A stretch of 64,000 nucleotides of DNA from assembly GCF_000243095.1 (NCBI RefSeq), contig NZ_AHJE01000044.1, forward strand, positions 1 through 64,000, written 5' to 3'. Positions within the stretch are counted from its first letter, which is position 1; each line of letters begins with the position of its first letter. Below, piece by piece: positions 17,698 to 26,038 of this stretch. This stretch comes from Cupriavidus basilensis OR16. Lineage in GTDB: Bacteria > Pseudomonadota > Gammaproteobacteria > Burkholderiales > Burkholderiaceae. The notes below the pieces were generated by a model. The model ran no database searches. It saw nothing but the letters and a program-made list of their open reading frames with translations, and was not told the DNA's origin. The position numbers and the translations under genes are program-made.

Positions 17698-18625
17698 TCA
17701 GGCGAGCTTGCGAACGCTCGTCCGGGAAGGCTGCAGGATCAGGGCCTTGGACGAATCCGCATCCACCTTGGCACCGGGATAGACAACCAGCACATCCTTG
17801 AGCGCTTTGCGGAACAGTGCGCGGAACTTGCGCTCACTTTCAGTTTCGGTGCCGAACTGCATCTGCAGGGCTTCCCACGGAATCTCGGTACGCCGCTGGA
17901 TTGTGAAGAAGCGATAGGTCAGCCAAGAGTATACGTCCAGCGCGAACGGCGACTGCTTGAGCGCCTTCAGCGCACGCATATCCAGATAGCCGACGCGATC
18001 GATCGAGAGCGGGGACGATCGCAATCGTGGCGGAAAACAGGCGGATCATCTGCTGGCGCACCAGGGTCATGGTGCCGCGCTTGCCACCCGTGGCCATCGG
18101 AATGCCCAGGTTGTACATAAACTCGGACAACGAATTGCCCAGCGAAATGCGGCGGTCTTCCACCGTCCCGGTAAACTCGCCGCGCTTCTTCTTGGCCATG
18201 ATCTCCTTGCCGATCCAGGCAAGCATCAAGCGCGGATAGGAGCCATAGGGATAGCCGAGCGAAACCGTCTCGGACACCAGTTTCTGGCGGCCGTTGCTGG
18301 CTTTTTCTGAACGCTGCTGCGTGAAGTATCCGGGCTGGATCATCAGCGAGATATTTCCGCTGGTCCGAGTCCATACAGGCGGGGCACCCTTTGGCGCCCT
18401 GTAAGGCAAGGTGACTTGCACGCTGGCCCGGCTCAAAAACCCGACTTCGCCACTTTGCCAGGCATCTTCGCGCTCCATGGCCTGGGCTTCGTCGAACAGG
18501 CGCTGGAACTTCTCGGACGGAACCAGACTGTTCTCGTCGCCGGGAACGATGATGCGGGAGGGTTCACTGTCCATATCGGCTGGACCGCGGGACCCAAGGA
18601 TGGTCTGGTTGCGTTTGATGGGCAT
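17698..18625 (-). pseudogene. repA: Replication initiator RepA, apparent +1 frameshift
   Basis: Replication initiator related to plasmid RepA proteins of Cupriavidus/Ralstonia secondary replicons, expected to bind the iterons upstream and recruit the replisome. The first part reads from ATG 18625 (MPIKRNQTILGS) through VQVTLPYRAPKGAPPVWTRT, GYPYGSYPRLMLAWIGKEI and VRQQMIRLFSATIAIVP. The C-terminal part is in another frame: PLSIDRVGYLDMRALKALKQ, YSWLTYRFFTIQRRTEIPWE to VRKLA. Removing one G from the GGGG at 18011-18014 (plus strand) joins the halves into a continuous protein of about 308 residues. An essential initiator is unlikely to be broken, so a sequencing error is the simplest explanation; programmed frameshifting is less likely. 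Family confident, intactness not. Confidence 0.8.
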
Positions 18626-18903
18626 ATTGGCGTGCTTCGGAATACACGACTTTTTACGCGAAGCGATCCGCCTTGTCACGCAGAAACGGGTTCGGTAGAC
18701 GAATTTCCTGCAATGCCGCGTGTTTTGGGTGTGCCGGGTCTCATGGCTGATTGCATGGTGGGCTGCGGTGGGCAATCCCGAAGGGTTGTCCACGGAAGGC
18801 CAGCCATCAGCTACCGGTAAACGTTAAGAGTATGGGTTAACTACTTGTAAACCGTATACGGGAGAGCCAGCGCCTTGATTCATAAGGGGAAAAACACCCC
18901 CCG
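18626..18903 (-). promoter_or_regulatory. repA: repA upstream region
   Basis: Contains one inverted iteron CGCAGAAACGGGTTCG (18679-18694), and an inverted-repeat cluster around 18815-18862 (GTTAAGAGTATGGGTTAAC and two GTAAAC copies). This is a plausible autoregulatory promoter for repA. A TTGTCCACG at 18787-18795 resembles a weak DnaA box. Confidence 0.45.
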
Positions 18904-19363
18904 CGAACCCGATTCTGCGTGAAACCGTACTCGATTCTGCGAAGCGCTGTACCAGATTCTGCGGTATACCGAACCCGTTTCAGCGCAAAGCCCGAACCGG
19001 TTTCTGCGGGGATAACTCCCTGTTCCCACAGGCTTTTCCACAGTTGCGGGCATCGAAAGCGTACCCGTTTCTGCGCATGCTGCGCGCTTTTCGTCACGTA
19101 TACCGCGTAAACCGAGCCTGCAGAGAAGTTATCCCCGCAGAATTTGGTACACCCCAAGGTTTACCAAAGCCCCTTCCGCCTCCTTGCGTACCCAATTCTG
19201 CGTAGCAAAGGCCCCCGTCGTTCCATTTGCGTACCCAATTCTGCTTTCTGCGGCGTACCCAATTCTGCGAACTCTCGATTCCGGATCCCGACCCACCAAA
19301 AGCGTACCCGTTTCTGCGCACCCGCCAGGACCTCATTTCTTGCGAAGCGTACCCGTTTCTGCG
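18904..19363 (+). repeat. Iteron block 1 (repA-proximal)
   Basis: Twelve copies including four divergent, regularly phased ones (18904, 18926, 18948, 18970) and the AATTC-type variants at 19187-19269. Between them TTTTCCACA (about 19034) resembles a DnaA box. The regular spacing suggests cooperative initiator binding, perhaps the autoregulatory part. Confidence 0.85.
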
Positions 19364-19380
19364 GCCGCCAAGCAGGTCAT

Positions 19381-19478
19381 ATTGCGTGAAAAAATTCTTC
19401 TTTCTATTATACACAAGGTATATAGCAAAAGCGAGTGCTTGCACTCAAAATCAGCAAATAAGTAAAAGGGTTTTTCCA
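19381..19478. other. AT-rich unwinding-element candidate with DnaA box
   Basis: Long A/T runs (GAAAAAATTCTTCTTTCTAT, TATAGCAAAA, AAATAAGTAAAAGGG) in an otherwise GC-rich array. TTATACACA at 19407-19415 matches the DnaA box TTATNCACA. Position between the two iteron blocks fits a duplex-unwinding element. Confidence 0.7.
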
Positions 19479-19480
19479 GG

Positions 19481-20150
19481 CGTACCTGTTTCTGCGCACG
19501 CCGTGGGGGCCGTTGGTATTGCCTGGGGGATGCTCGGCGAACGCCGGTTTGACGTGCGTACCCGTTTCTGCGAGCGGGATTGCGCCGGGGCAGGCCTTGC
19601 GCGTACCCGTTTCTGCGGCAAAACCGCGATTTCCTTGCCTGGACAAGTATTTTTGGAGAAGAAGAGATGCGGAGTGCGGTCGAGGGGCCGCATGAAGGGA
19701 CCCGTTGGGTGCGGGAAAGCGCGATCGAGGCCTTGGGGCGTACCTGTTTCTGCGTGATCTCAGGCGTTCGAGCTGCTGGGACGATGAGCAGAAAAAACCG
19801 GGGCGTACCCGTTTCTGCGTTGTGATCTTGCGTCAGTCGCCCCCTTGCAAGATGCGCTCGAAGATGCTCGCCACGCTCAGATGGCTGCGCGGCACGGGAT
19901 TTCGCGTCCTGCGTACCCGTTTCTGCGTACTTGGTAGCAGCCCAGCTTCAGCCGGGATGCCCGCGGGTGGCGAAATCAAGGTTCACGGCATGGCGCGTAC
20001 CCGTTTCTGCGGCGCGCTGGCCAGCGTAGGAACCTGCCTGGGCCCGATGGGCCGGCTCAAACGCGTCCGGCGTACCCGTTTCTGCGTTGGAACTCGCAGG
20101 CATTGCGGAATCGATCTGGCCTCGGCGGATGGGGCGTACCCGTTTCTGCG
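19481..20150 (+). repeat. Iteron block 2 (distal)
   Basis: Nine near-identical plus-orientation copies, starting at 19481, 19557, 19602, 19739, 19804, 19912, 19996, 20071 and 20135. Two (19481, 19739) have CCT for CCC. Spacings vary from 45 to 137 bp, with no protein-like frame between them. The irregular spacing is unlike classical iteron arrays and suggests a titration or handcuffing role. Confidence 0.85.
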
Positions 20151-20232
20151 CGCCTTGCGGGGGGGCTTGACGGCGTTGCCAGGCGAGCGCTGCGATGCGG
20201 GACCACAGCGAGGCCAAGGGGGATGGCGGGGC

Positions 20233-20262
20233 AAAAAAAACCCCGCCTCGAGAGGCGGGGTC
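20233..20262 (-). terminator. Terminator of the second csp gene
   Basis: CCCCGCCT (20241-20248) and AGGCGGGG (20253-20260) form a stem; on the minus strand it is followed by eight T. It isolates the csp gene from the iterons. Confidence 0.85.
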
Positions 20263-20304
20263 TTCCTGACTAGGCGCACCCCTAGTGGGGTGCCAGTCTA
20301 CTGC

Positions 20305-20508
20305 TTACAGCGGCGTGATGTTCGCAGCTTGCAGGCCCTTCGGGCCGTTCTTGACTTCGAACGACACGCGTTGGTTTTCCTGCAGCGACTTGAAACCGTC
20401 GGAGCGGATTTCAGAGAAGTGCGCGAAGAGATCGTCACCGCCAGCGTCCGGCTTGATGAAACCGAAGCCCTTGGCGTCGTTGAACCATTTAACGATACCG
20501 GTTTGCAT
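20305..20508 (-). CDS. Cold-shock protein, CspA family
   Basis: A 67-residue cold-shock domain protein, starting [20 protein letters not shown], with RNP1 KGFGFI and RNP2 LFAHFSEI. It is a diverged paralogue of the csp at 17268-17471 ([18 protein letters not shown] against [18 protein letters not shown]). The minus-strand ATG follows GGAAAAGC. A 400-bp region upstream probably holds its long leader. It marks the far end of the replication module. Confidence 0.95.
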   Translation of the reverse strand: MQTGIVKWFNDAKGFGFIKPDAGGDDLFAHFSEIRSDGFKSLQENQRVSFEVKNGPKGLQAANITPL

Positions 20509-20911
20509 GGTATTGCTTTTCCTGGGAAAAATTAAAAAGAAACGGATAGCTCACGCATATCCGAGCAAAGCAACTCAAGGAAAGGACACCATGGACAACG
20601 GAAGTACCATGACGGTGGCTAACGAATGTGCTGTTGCCTCGTCGCTTGAATCTAGCGGGGTTTATACGGCGGATTAGCGCCAGCGTCAAGGTAGGGTCAT
20701 TCTGGATGTCTGCCGGGATCCACTGCAAGCCATCGTCGGATCATCACGTTTTCCAGATGGAGCTTATTCGCCGCTAGCGCCGCATCGAGGCGGAATTTGC
20801 CCGACAGTATGCTTGGCAGGGCCTGCGTGCCGCGCACGCAACCCGAGCCGGAAGCACAGGCCGGAAGCACAGGCCGGACAACCTGCCGTGACCACAATAA
20901 CAGGAGACGCC
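20509..20911. promoter_or_regulatory. Divergent leader region between csp and the permease
   Basis: About 400 bp without a convincing gene. The csp side should contain the csp promoter and leader. On the permease side, the 13-bp unit GCCGGAAGCACAG is repeated in tandem (20847-20859, 20860-20872, then GCCGG). CAGGAGACGCC precedes the permease ATG. No purine riboswitch was recognised. Confidence 0.45.
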
Positions 20912-22270
20912 ATGCCGATACAGGAACCTATCAGCCAACCCACGCCGCCCGCCGCCGCCGGCATTTCGCTGGTGGAACGCTGGTTCAAATTGAGCGAGCA
21001 CCAGACCGACGCGCGCACCGAGCTGCTGGCCGGGTTGACCACGTTCCTGACCATGGCCTACATCATCTTCGTCAACCCAAGCATCCTGGGCGATGCCGGC
21101 ATGCCGAAGGATGCCGTCTTTGTGGCGACTTGCGTGGCGGCCGCGATCGGCACGCTGATCATGGGCCTGTACGCCAACTACCCGATCGCGATGGCACCGG
21201 GCATGGGGCTGAACGCCTATTTTGCCTACACGGTCGTCAAGGGCATGGGATTTCCCTGGGAAGCCGCGCTGGGCGCCGTTTTCATCTCCGGCTGCTTGTT
21301 CCTGCTGGTGACCTTGTTCCGCGTGCGCGAGATGATTGTCAACGGCATCCCGCACTCGATCCGGGTGGCGATTACCGCAGGCATCGGGCTCTTCCTGGCT
21401 ATCGTCGCGCTCAAGAACGCTGGCATCGTCGCCGCGAGCCCGGCCACCCTGGTTACCATCGGGGACTTGCACCAGACCCCTGCCATTCTTGCGATCATCG
21501 GCTTCTTCGTGATCGTCGCGCTTGACCACCTCAAGGTCAAAGGCGCTATCCTGATCGGCATCCTGCTGACCACCCTGCTCAGCTTCGCGGTGGGTGACAA
21601 CACCTTCCACGGCGTGCTTTCCGCCCCACCGTCCATTGCGCCGACCCTGTTCAAGCTGGATATCTCCGCCGCGCTGTCGATCGGCATCATTAACGTTGTG
21701 CTGGTGTTCTTCCTGGTCGAGCTGTTCGATGCCACAGGTACCCTGATGGGCGTGGCCAATCGCGCCGGGCTGCTCAAGGCGGGCAAGATGGACCGGCTGA
21801 ACAAGGCGCTGATGGCCGATAGCACGGCGATCATGGCCGGCTCGTTCATGGGCACGTCATCCACCACCGCCTACATCGAGAGCGCCTCCGGCGTGCAGGC
21901 GGGCGGCCGCACCGGGTTGACCGCCGTCACCGTTGCCGTGCTTTTCCTCGCCTGCCTGTTCATTTCGCCCCTCGCGGGCACCGTTCCGGGCTACGCAACT
22001 GCGCCGGCCCTGCTTTACGTGTCCTGCCTGATGCTGCGCGAACTAGTTGACCTCGACTGGAGCGACGCGACCGAGGTGGTACCTGCCGTCCTGACGGCGC
22101 TTGGCATGCCTTTCACCTATTCGGTGGCCAACGGCGTGGCCTTTGGCTTCATCACCTACGCCGGGCTCAAGCTGCTGACCGGACGTCGTGCCAGGCGGAC
22201 ATCCGGGGCTAGAAATTGCGTACCCATTTCTGCGCGGAATGTAAGTGACCAATTACCGATATTCGGCTGA
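20912..22270 (+). CDS. NCS2/AzgA-type purine permease, C-terminus altered
   Basis: Membrane transporter of about 452 residues related to AzgA/PbuG hypoxanthine-guanine-adenine permeases. Family stretches include RTELLAGLTTFLTMAYIIFV, ANYPIAMAPGMGLNAYFAY, FFLVELFDATGTLMGVANRA and AGSFMGTSSTTAYIESASGV; about 12-14 hydrophobic segments. The start ATG at 20912 follows AGGAG. The end departs from the family: after YAGLKLLTGRRARR the last hydrophobic helix is missing and a polar tail follows, encoded across an iteron copy (22219-22234). The 3' end may therefore have been replaced during rearrangement at the iteron. Confidence 0.88.
   Translation: MPIQEPISQPTPPAAAGISLVERWFKLSEHQTDARTELLAGLTTFLTMAYIIFVNPSILGDAGMPKDAVFVATCVAAAIGTLIMGLYANYPIAMAPGMGLNAYFAYTVVKGMGFPWEAALGAVFISGCLFLLVTLFRVREMIVNGIPHSIRVAITAGIGLFLAIVALKNAGIVAASPATLVTIGDLHQTPAILAIIGFFVIVALDHLKVKGAILIGILLTTLLSFAVGDNTFHGVLSAPPSIAPTLFKLDISAALSIGIINVVLVFFLVELFDATGTLMGVANRAGLLKAGKMDRLNKALMADSTAIMAGSFMGTSSTTAYIESASGVQAGGRTGLTAVTVAVLFLACLFISPLAGTVPGYATAPALLYVSCLMLRELVDLDWSDATEVVPAVLTALGMPFTYSVANGVAFGFITYAGLKLLTGRRARRTSGARNCVPISARNVSDQLPIFG
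22219..22234 (+). repeat. Dispersed iteron at the permease 3' end
   Basis: CGTACCCATTTCTGCG, one mismatch to the oriV core. It is inside the last codons of the permease frame, 2.1 kb from the array. Confidence 0.85.
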
Positions 22271-22605
22271 GTTCCCATACTGAGGACTGGACAAACTGGC
22301 CTAAATGCACTGAACTAGAGGCGTGGCAGATTGCGGGGCGCTTTCGGGGCGCCCCTTCTTGACTCCGGCACTCCGGGGTCGCGCCGGCTGGCTCCGCATC
22401 GTCAGGCTTGCTATAGCAAACACAACAAGTCCACCTCAATGGAGAGGTCAAGGACTAAATGAGCAGACCATCGTCAAGATGGCTTCGCCACCACGAAAGG
22501 AGCGCGCGGAGACACGCCCGCCCGACTAGAACAACCAATAAGACTAAACAAAAGTGGTAATCGCGAACGTGTAGTGCCGGGGGTGTTGTTCAACGGGGAT
22601 CAATC
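22271..22605. other. Intergenic region with hairpin
   Basis: No convincing gene. GGGGCGC (22335-22341) / GCGCCCC (22349-22355) followed by TTCTT may terminate the permease. The rest should contain the promoter of the downstream unit. GGGATCAATC precedes the next ATG. Confidence 0.5.
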
Positions 22606-23076
22606 ATGACTGCAGGAGAAATCCGGCGACCCGCCATAGGGCCCATCAGCGAGTCCGCCAGTCTTTCCGTTCACCGTGCCTGGGCGGCTTTGGGAGAAGC
22701 CGCAGCCGAGGCACCGCGCCAAAACCACGTCAGCGAGCGCGGCGACCCTGCCGCCAGTACCGTCGAAGCATTCCTGAGCGAGGACCAGACGTTGCCCGCC
22801 TACGCGCGTGCCGCAATCGAGCAATTGCTGCAGCGGCAACGATCGCTGGATGGCGAATTGTCCCGCCAGCGCGCGCTGCTGCAGGAGTGGATTCTCAGCC
22901 AGCTGACCTACAAGGCGCTCTATTACCGCTACTCCGGCCAATCGCCGGAAGCGCCGCGTACCGAACTGATGCGCGAGAAAGACCAGGTGCGCCGACGTAT
23001 CCGCGACCAGCTCCATGCCGGTAGCGACCACACCGCCATTCTTGGCGAGCAGTCCCGCAGTCCGTCCAAGCCGTAA
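22606..23076 (+). CDS. Hypothetical protein upstream of sigma-54 regulator
   Basis: Not recognised. 156 residues, start MTAGEIRRPAIGP. The middle (about 50-105) is helical and Gln/Leu/Arg-rich (IEQLLQRQRSLDGELSRQRA), suggesting a coiled coil. No membrane segment or signal peptide. Its stop overlaps an ATG in the regulator frame (TAATG) and the regulator follows closely, so the two are probably co-transcribed. It may be an accessory of the regulator; that is inference only. Confidence 0.6.
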   Translation: MTAGEIRRPAIGPISESASLSVHRAWAALGEAAAEAPRQNHVSERGDPAASTVEAFLSEDQTLPAYARAAIEQLLQRQRSLDGELSRQRALLQEWILSQLTYKALYYRYSGQSPEAPRTELMREKDQVRRRIRDQLHAGSDHTAILGEQSRSPSKP

Positions 23077-23201
23077 TGCCGACATTGCGCGTGGGGGATC
23101 CTCCCCAACCGACTCAGCTTGACCGCAACCAGCGCCCGCACCAGAGCGGGACCGCGGTGCAGGCCGGAATAGTCAAGGTGCTCGATGTCAGGGAGAACGT
23201 T

Positions 23202-24572
23202 ATGGACCGACTGTGCAAGGTGGCGACGCGCACCGCACAGGTGTTGGTCGTATCGCGCCACGAACCCTATGGATTTGATCCGGCCCAGTTCGGCTCTGGC
23301 TGGGAGATTCGCCACATTCAGCAGATCCGCGACCTGAGCCGGGTGGTGCGGGGCAGTGCGCCAATGGCCGGCGTGCTGGATCTAGAGACGGAGTACAGCG
23401 ATGCCGAGCTGACCCAGCTCGAGCAGAGCCTGCAATACCTGCACGTGATGTGGGTGGCGATCACGTCGTCGCGCATGCTGGAGGACGAACGCGTGCGGCG
23501 GCTGATACGCGACTACTGCGTGGACTACGTGCGCACGCCATTTTCGTTCAGCGAACTGCTCTACACACTCAAGCATGCCCATGGCATGGCCTGCCTGCAT
23601 GGCGCGCGCAGCCACGAACTGATCGGCCACGGCCCCATGATCGGCGAGTGCGCGGCTATGCGCAGCATGTTCCGCTCGCTCGCCAAGGTCGCGCACAACG
23701 AGGCGCCCGTCTTTATCTCAGGCGAGTCCGGCACGGGCAAGGAGCTGGCGGCGCAAGCCGTCCATGAAGCGTCGAGCCGGCGCAAGGGACCGTTTGTGGC
23801 GATCAACTGCGGCGCCATTCCCCCGCACCTGGTGCAGTCCGAATTGTTCGGCTATGAGAAAGGGGCGTTCACCGGCGCCAACCAGCGCAAGATCGGCTGG
23901 ATCGAGCAGGCGCAGGGCGGCACTTTGTTTCTCGATGAAATCGGCGACCTGCCGCTGGAAAGCCAGGTGGCCCTGTTGCGCTTCCTGCAGCAAGGCACCA
24001 TCACCCGGCTTGGTGGGCACCAGTCGATCCCGCTGGATCTGCGCATCATCTCGGCGACGCACGTGGACCTGGTGGCGGCGCAATCCGACGGACGCTTTCG
24101 TGCCGACCTGTTCCACCGGCTATGCGTGCTGACCTTGTCGATCCCGCCATTGCGCGAGCGCGGCGAGGACATCCTGTTGCTGGCCAACTCGGTGCTTGCC
24201 GAGCATGGCCACGAGGCCCATCGGCGCATTCGCGGATTCTCGCCATGTTCCACCCAGGCCATGATGCAATACGAGTGGCCTGGCAATGTGCGCGAACTGA
24301 TCAACCGGGTGCGGCGCGCGATCGTGATGACAGATAACCGCAAGATCACCGCGGAGGACCTGCAATTGCACGGCGGCAGCGACTCGCCACGCAAGACCCT
24401 GGATGCAATCCGCGAGGAGGCGGAACGCGAGGCGATCCGCACCGTGATGGCGAGCCACGGCTTCCACGTGGTACCCGCCGCGCGCGAACTCAATGTATCG
24501 CGTGTCACGTTGTACCGGCTGATGCACAAGCACAATATCCGGATCGAAGCGCATCCCGGCGTTGGCGAATAG
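23202..24572 (+). CDS. Sigma-54-dependent transcriptional activator, VpsR-like
   Basis: Bacterial enhancer-binding protein of about 456 residues. The N-terminal part (1-135) resembles a receiver domain without a clear acceptor Asp, as in VpsR-type regulators. The AAA+ domain (about 145-385) has Walker A GESGTGKE, the sigma-54 contact loop GAFTGA, Walker B GGTLFLDEIGDL and RFRADLFHRL. A Fis-type helix-turn-helix ends the protein (VVPAARELNVSRVTLYRLM). Start ATG at 23202 follows AGGGAG; an upstream ATG at 23076 is possible. It converges on the fap-type operon, whose promoter carries a sigma-54 site, so that operon is the likely target. Confidence 0.92.
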   Translation: MDRLCKVATRTAQVLVVSRHEPYGFDPAQFGSGWEIRHIQQIRDLSRVVRGSAPMAGVLDLETEYSDAELTQLEQSLQYLHVMWVAITSSRMLEDERVRRLIRDYCVDYVRTPFSFSELLYTLKHAHGMACLHGARSHELIGHGPMIGECAAMRSMFRSLAKVAHNEAPVFISGESGTGKELAAQAVHEASSRRKGPFVAINCGAIPPHLVQSELFGYEKGAFTGANQRKIGWIEQAQGGTLFLDEIGDLPLESQVALLRFLQQGTITRLGGHQSIPLDLRIISATHVDLVAAQSDGRFRADLFHRLCVLTLSIPPLRERGEDILLLANSVLAEHGHEAHRRIRGFSPCSTQAMMQYEWPGNVRELINRVRRAIVMTDNRKITAEDLQLHGGSDSPRKTLDAIREEAEREAIRTVMASHGFHVVPAARELNVSRVTLYRLMHKHNIRIEAHPGVGE

Positions 24573-24594
24573 CCGGCCGGCAATCAGAGCAGAG

Positions 24595-24615
24595 GCGGGC
24601 CGCGGCCCGCTTTTT
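24595..24615 (+). terminator. Terminator of the sigma-54 activator gene
   Basis: GCGGGCCGCGGCCCGC (24595-24610), a perfect palindrome, followed by five T. It separates the regulator from the convergent amyloid operon. Confidence 0.85.
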
Positions 24616-24634
24616 CCGTATGGCCTTGGGGTGC

Positions 24635-25978
24635 TCAGAACGTATAGGGAAAACGCAGCGTCACCGTGTAGTTCGGCGCATCCGGGGTCAGCCCGAGGCC
24701 GATCGCGGTGCTCACCGACAAGCCTTTGGTGATCACGTGATTGAAGCCGAAGGTCATGGTCGCCACGTTGGCCCGGCTGCCAATCACGGTCTGCGTGACA
24801 CCCGCGGTGGTGACCTGCGTGCTCGATGAGATGGCGGCGTTGAAGGCCATCGACATCGACGTGCGGTCGTTGAGCGCCAGCGCGAGGCCGCCGCCGAACC
24901 CGATGGTGTCGCCCAGTTTCACATCGGCCGGCGTGACTTGCCCCCGCACCGAGGAGATATCGCTCACCGAGCGCTTGATGTTGTAGGTGTAGCTGGCATT
25001 GACGAACAACACCACGGGGTCATAGGTCTTGAGCAGCGACAACCCGGCCGTCACGGCCCACACGCCATTGCCGGTGGGCAACTGGTCGGCGATATTCAGG
25101 TTGTTGTTATTGGGATCCGCCGACACCAGCTTGATGCCGAACGGCGAGCGCCCGGTGGGCGCGCGCACGCGGATGCTGCCGACCACGTCGGGCGAGGCAC
25201 CGCTTTCGCGCAGGAACTGGTAGTACAAGCCCATGCTGATATCGCCAGGCGCCGTCGTGCTCAGCGTGGCATCGGACAGGCTCGAGGCGGAACCGCCCGC
25301 GCCGCCGGAGATGAAGTTGGTGTTGCGGTACATCACCGGCAAATCGAAGTCCATCGACAGGCGGTCGGACAGGCCGTAGCGCGCGATGGTGTCGTAGGTG
25401 AGCGTGTGCGACTTGGTCTGGTTGAGGTTGATGGTGCCGAGGAAGATGGCGTCCAGCGCGAGGAAGCCGGACAGCGACAGCGCGCGCCGGTCGTAATAGC
25501 TGTAGATGAAGCCGGTGTCGATGGTCAGGCGCCGCTCGAACAGCGGCGCATGTTCGCTCTGGTAGACCAGGTCCTTGCTCTGCACGCGCGCCTGTTGCTG
25601 TGTCTCGCGCGCATCCGAGCCCACTACCGGCGTGTCCGCGGCGGGCGTTGCGGTGGTGGCGCCGCTTGCGCCAGGGCTTGCGGCAGGGCTTGCGCTTTGT
25701 GCCAAGGAGGGAACACCGGCAGCGGTCATTCCGCCGCTGGTGTTCCCGTTGGCACTGCTCCCCGTTCCTGCTACTACCCCCCGTCCGCGCGCCCCGACCA
25801 TTTCGAGGTCGTTCAGGCGCTGTTCGAGAGCCTTGATGGTCTTGTCTTGTTGCTCGACCAGATGCGTCAGCCGTTCGATCCGCTCGTCGGCGCTGGGCTG
25901 GGCACTGACCTGCGCCCACGCGCCAGCCGAGATCAGCGTACCCGCAAGGGTACCCATCAGAGCGGATTTGGTCTTCAT
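24635..25978 (-). CDS. fapF: FapF-like outer-membrane amyloid exporter
   Basis: 447 residues. Signal peptide at the start (MKTKSALMGTLAGTLISAGA, cleavage after AWA). Then a coiled coil (about 30-60: RIERLTHLVEQQDKTIKALE), an Ala/Ser/Gly-rich linker, and a beta-barrel C-terminal half (about 165-447) with alternating strands such as YSYYDRRALSLSGFLALDAI and ending in TVTLRFPYTF, with the terminal Phe typical of outer-membrane barrels. This coiled-coil plus barrel layout is that of Pseudomonas FapF, which secretes the amyloid subunits. It is the last gene of the operon. ATG 25978 follows GGGGGGAAAG. The assignment is by architecture and gene order. Confidence 0.75.
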   Translation of the reverse strand: MKTKSALMGTLAGTLISAGAWAQVSAQPSADERIERLTHLVEQQDKTIKALEQRLNDLEMVGARGRGVVAGTGSSANGNTSGGMTAAGVPSLAQSASPAASPGASGATTATPAADTPVVGSDARETQQQARVQSKDLVYQSEHAPLFERRLTIDTGFIYSYYDRRALSLSGFLALDAIFLGTINLNQTKSHTLTYDTIARYGLSDRLSMDFDLPVMYRNTNFISGGAGGSASSLSDATLSTTAPGDISMGLYYQFLRESGASPDVVGSIRVRAPTGRSPFGIKLVSADPNNNNLNIADQLPTGNGVWAVTAGLSLLKTYDPVVLFVNASYTYNIKRSVSDISSVRGQVTPADVKLGDTIGFGGGLALALNDRTSMSMAFNAAISSSTQVTTAGVTQTVIGSRANVATMTFGFNHVITKGLSVSTAIGLGLTPDAPNYTVTLRFPYTF

Positions 25979-26038
25979 CTTTCCCCCCGGAAATCTGAAT
26001 GGGCGCGAAGCGGGTACGCCGGCCCTGCGCATGCTGGA

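Larger units (their letters stand above)
18679..20150. other. Replication origin (oriV) with 22 iterons
   Basis: Twenty-two 16-bp iterons, core CGTACCCGTTTCTGCG. Plus-orientation copies start at 18904, 18926, 18948, 18970, 18993, 19060, 19187, 19230, 19254, 19303, 19348, 19481, 19557, 19602, 19739, 19804, 19912, 19996, 20071 and 20135; minus-orientation copies at 18679 and 19136. The first four plus copies are spaced exactly 22 bp apart (two helical turns) and are the most divergent (CGAACCCGATTCTGCG type); later ones are near-perfect but irregularly spaced. Those at 19187, 19230 and 19254 carry AA in place of GT (CCCAATTC). An AT-rich segment (19381-19478) divides the array. Adjacent repA and parAB make this the replicon origin. 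Confidence 0.88.

Noticed and set aside
18679..20150. CRISPR-like array of short repeats
   Set aside because: Spacing is 22-137 bp and irregular, repeat length is 16 bp, copies diverge, no cas genes; position by repA fits iterons.
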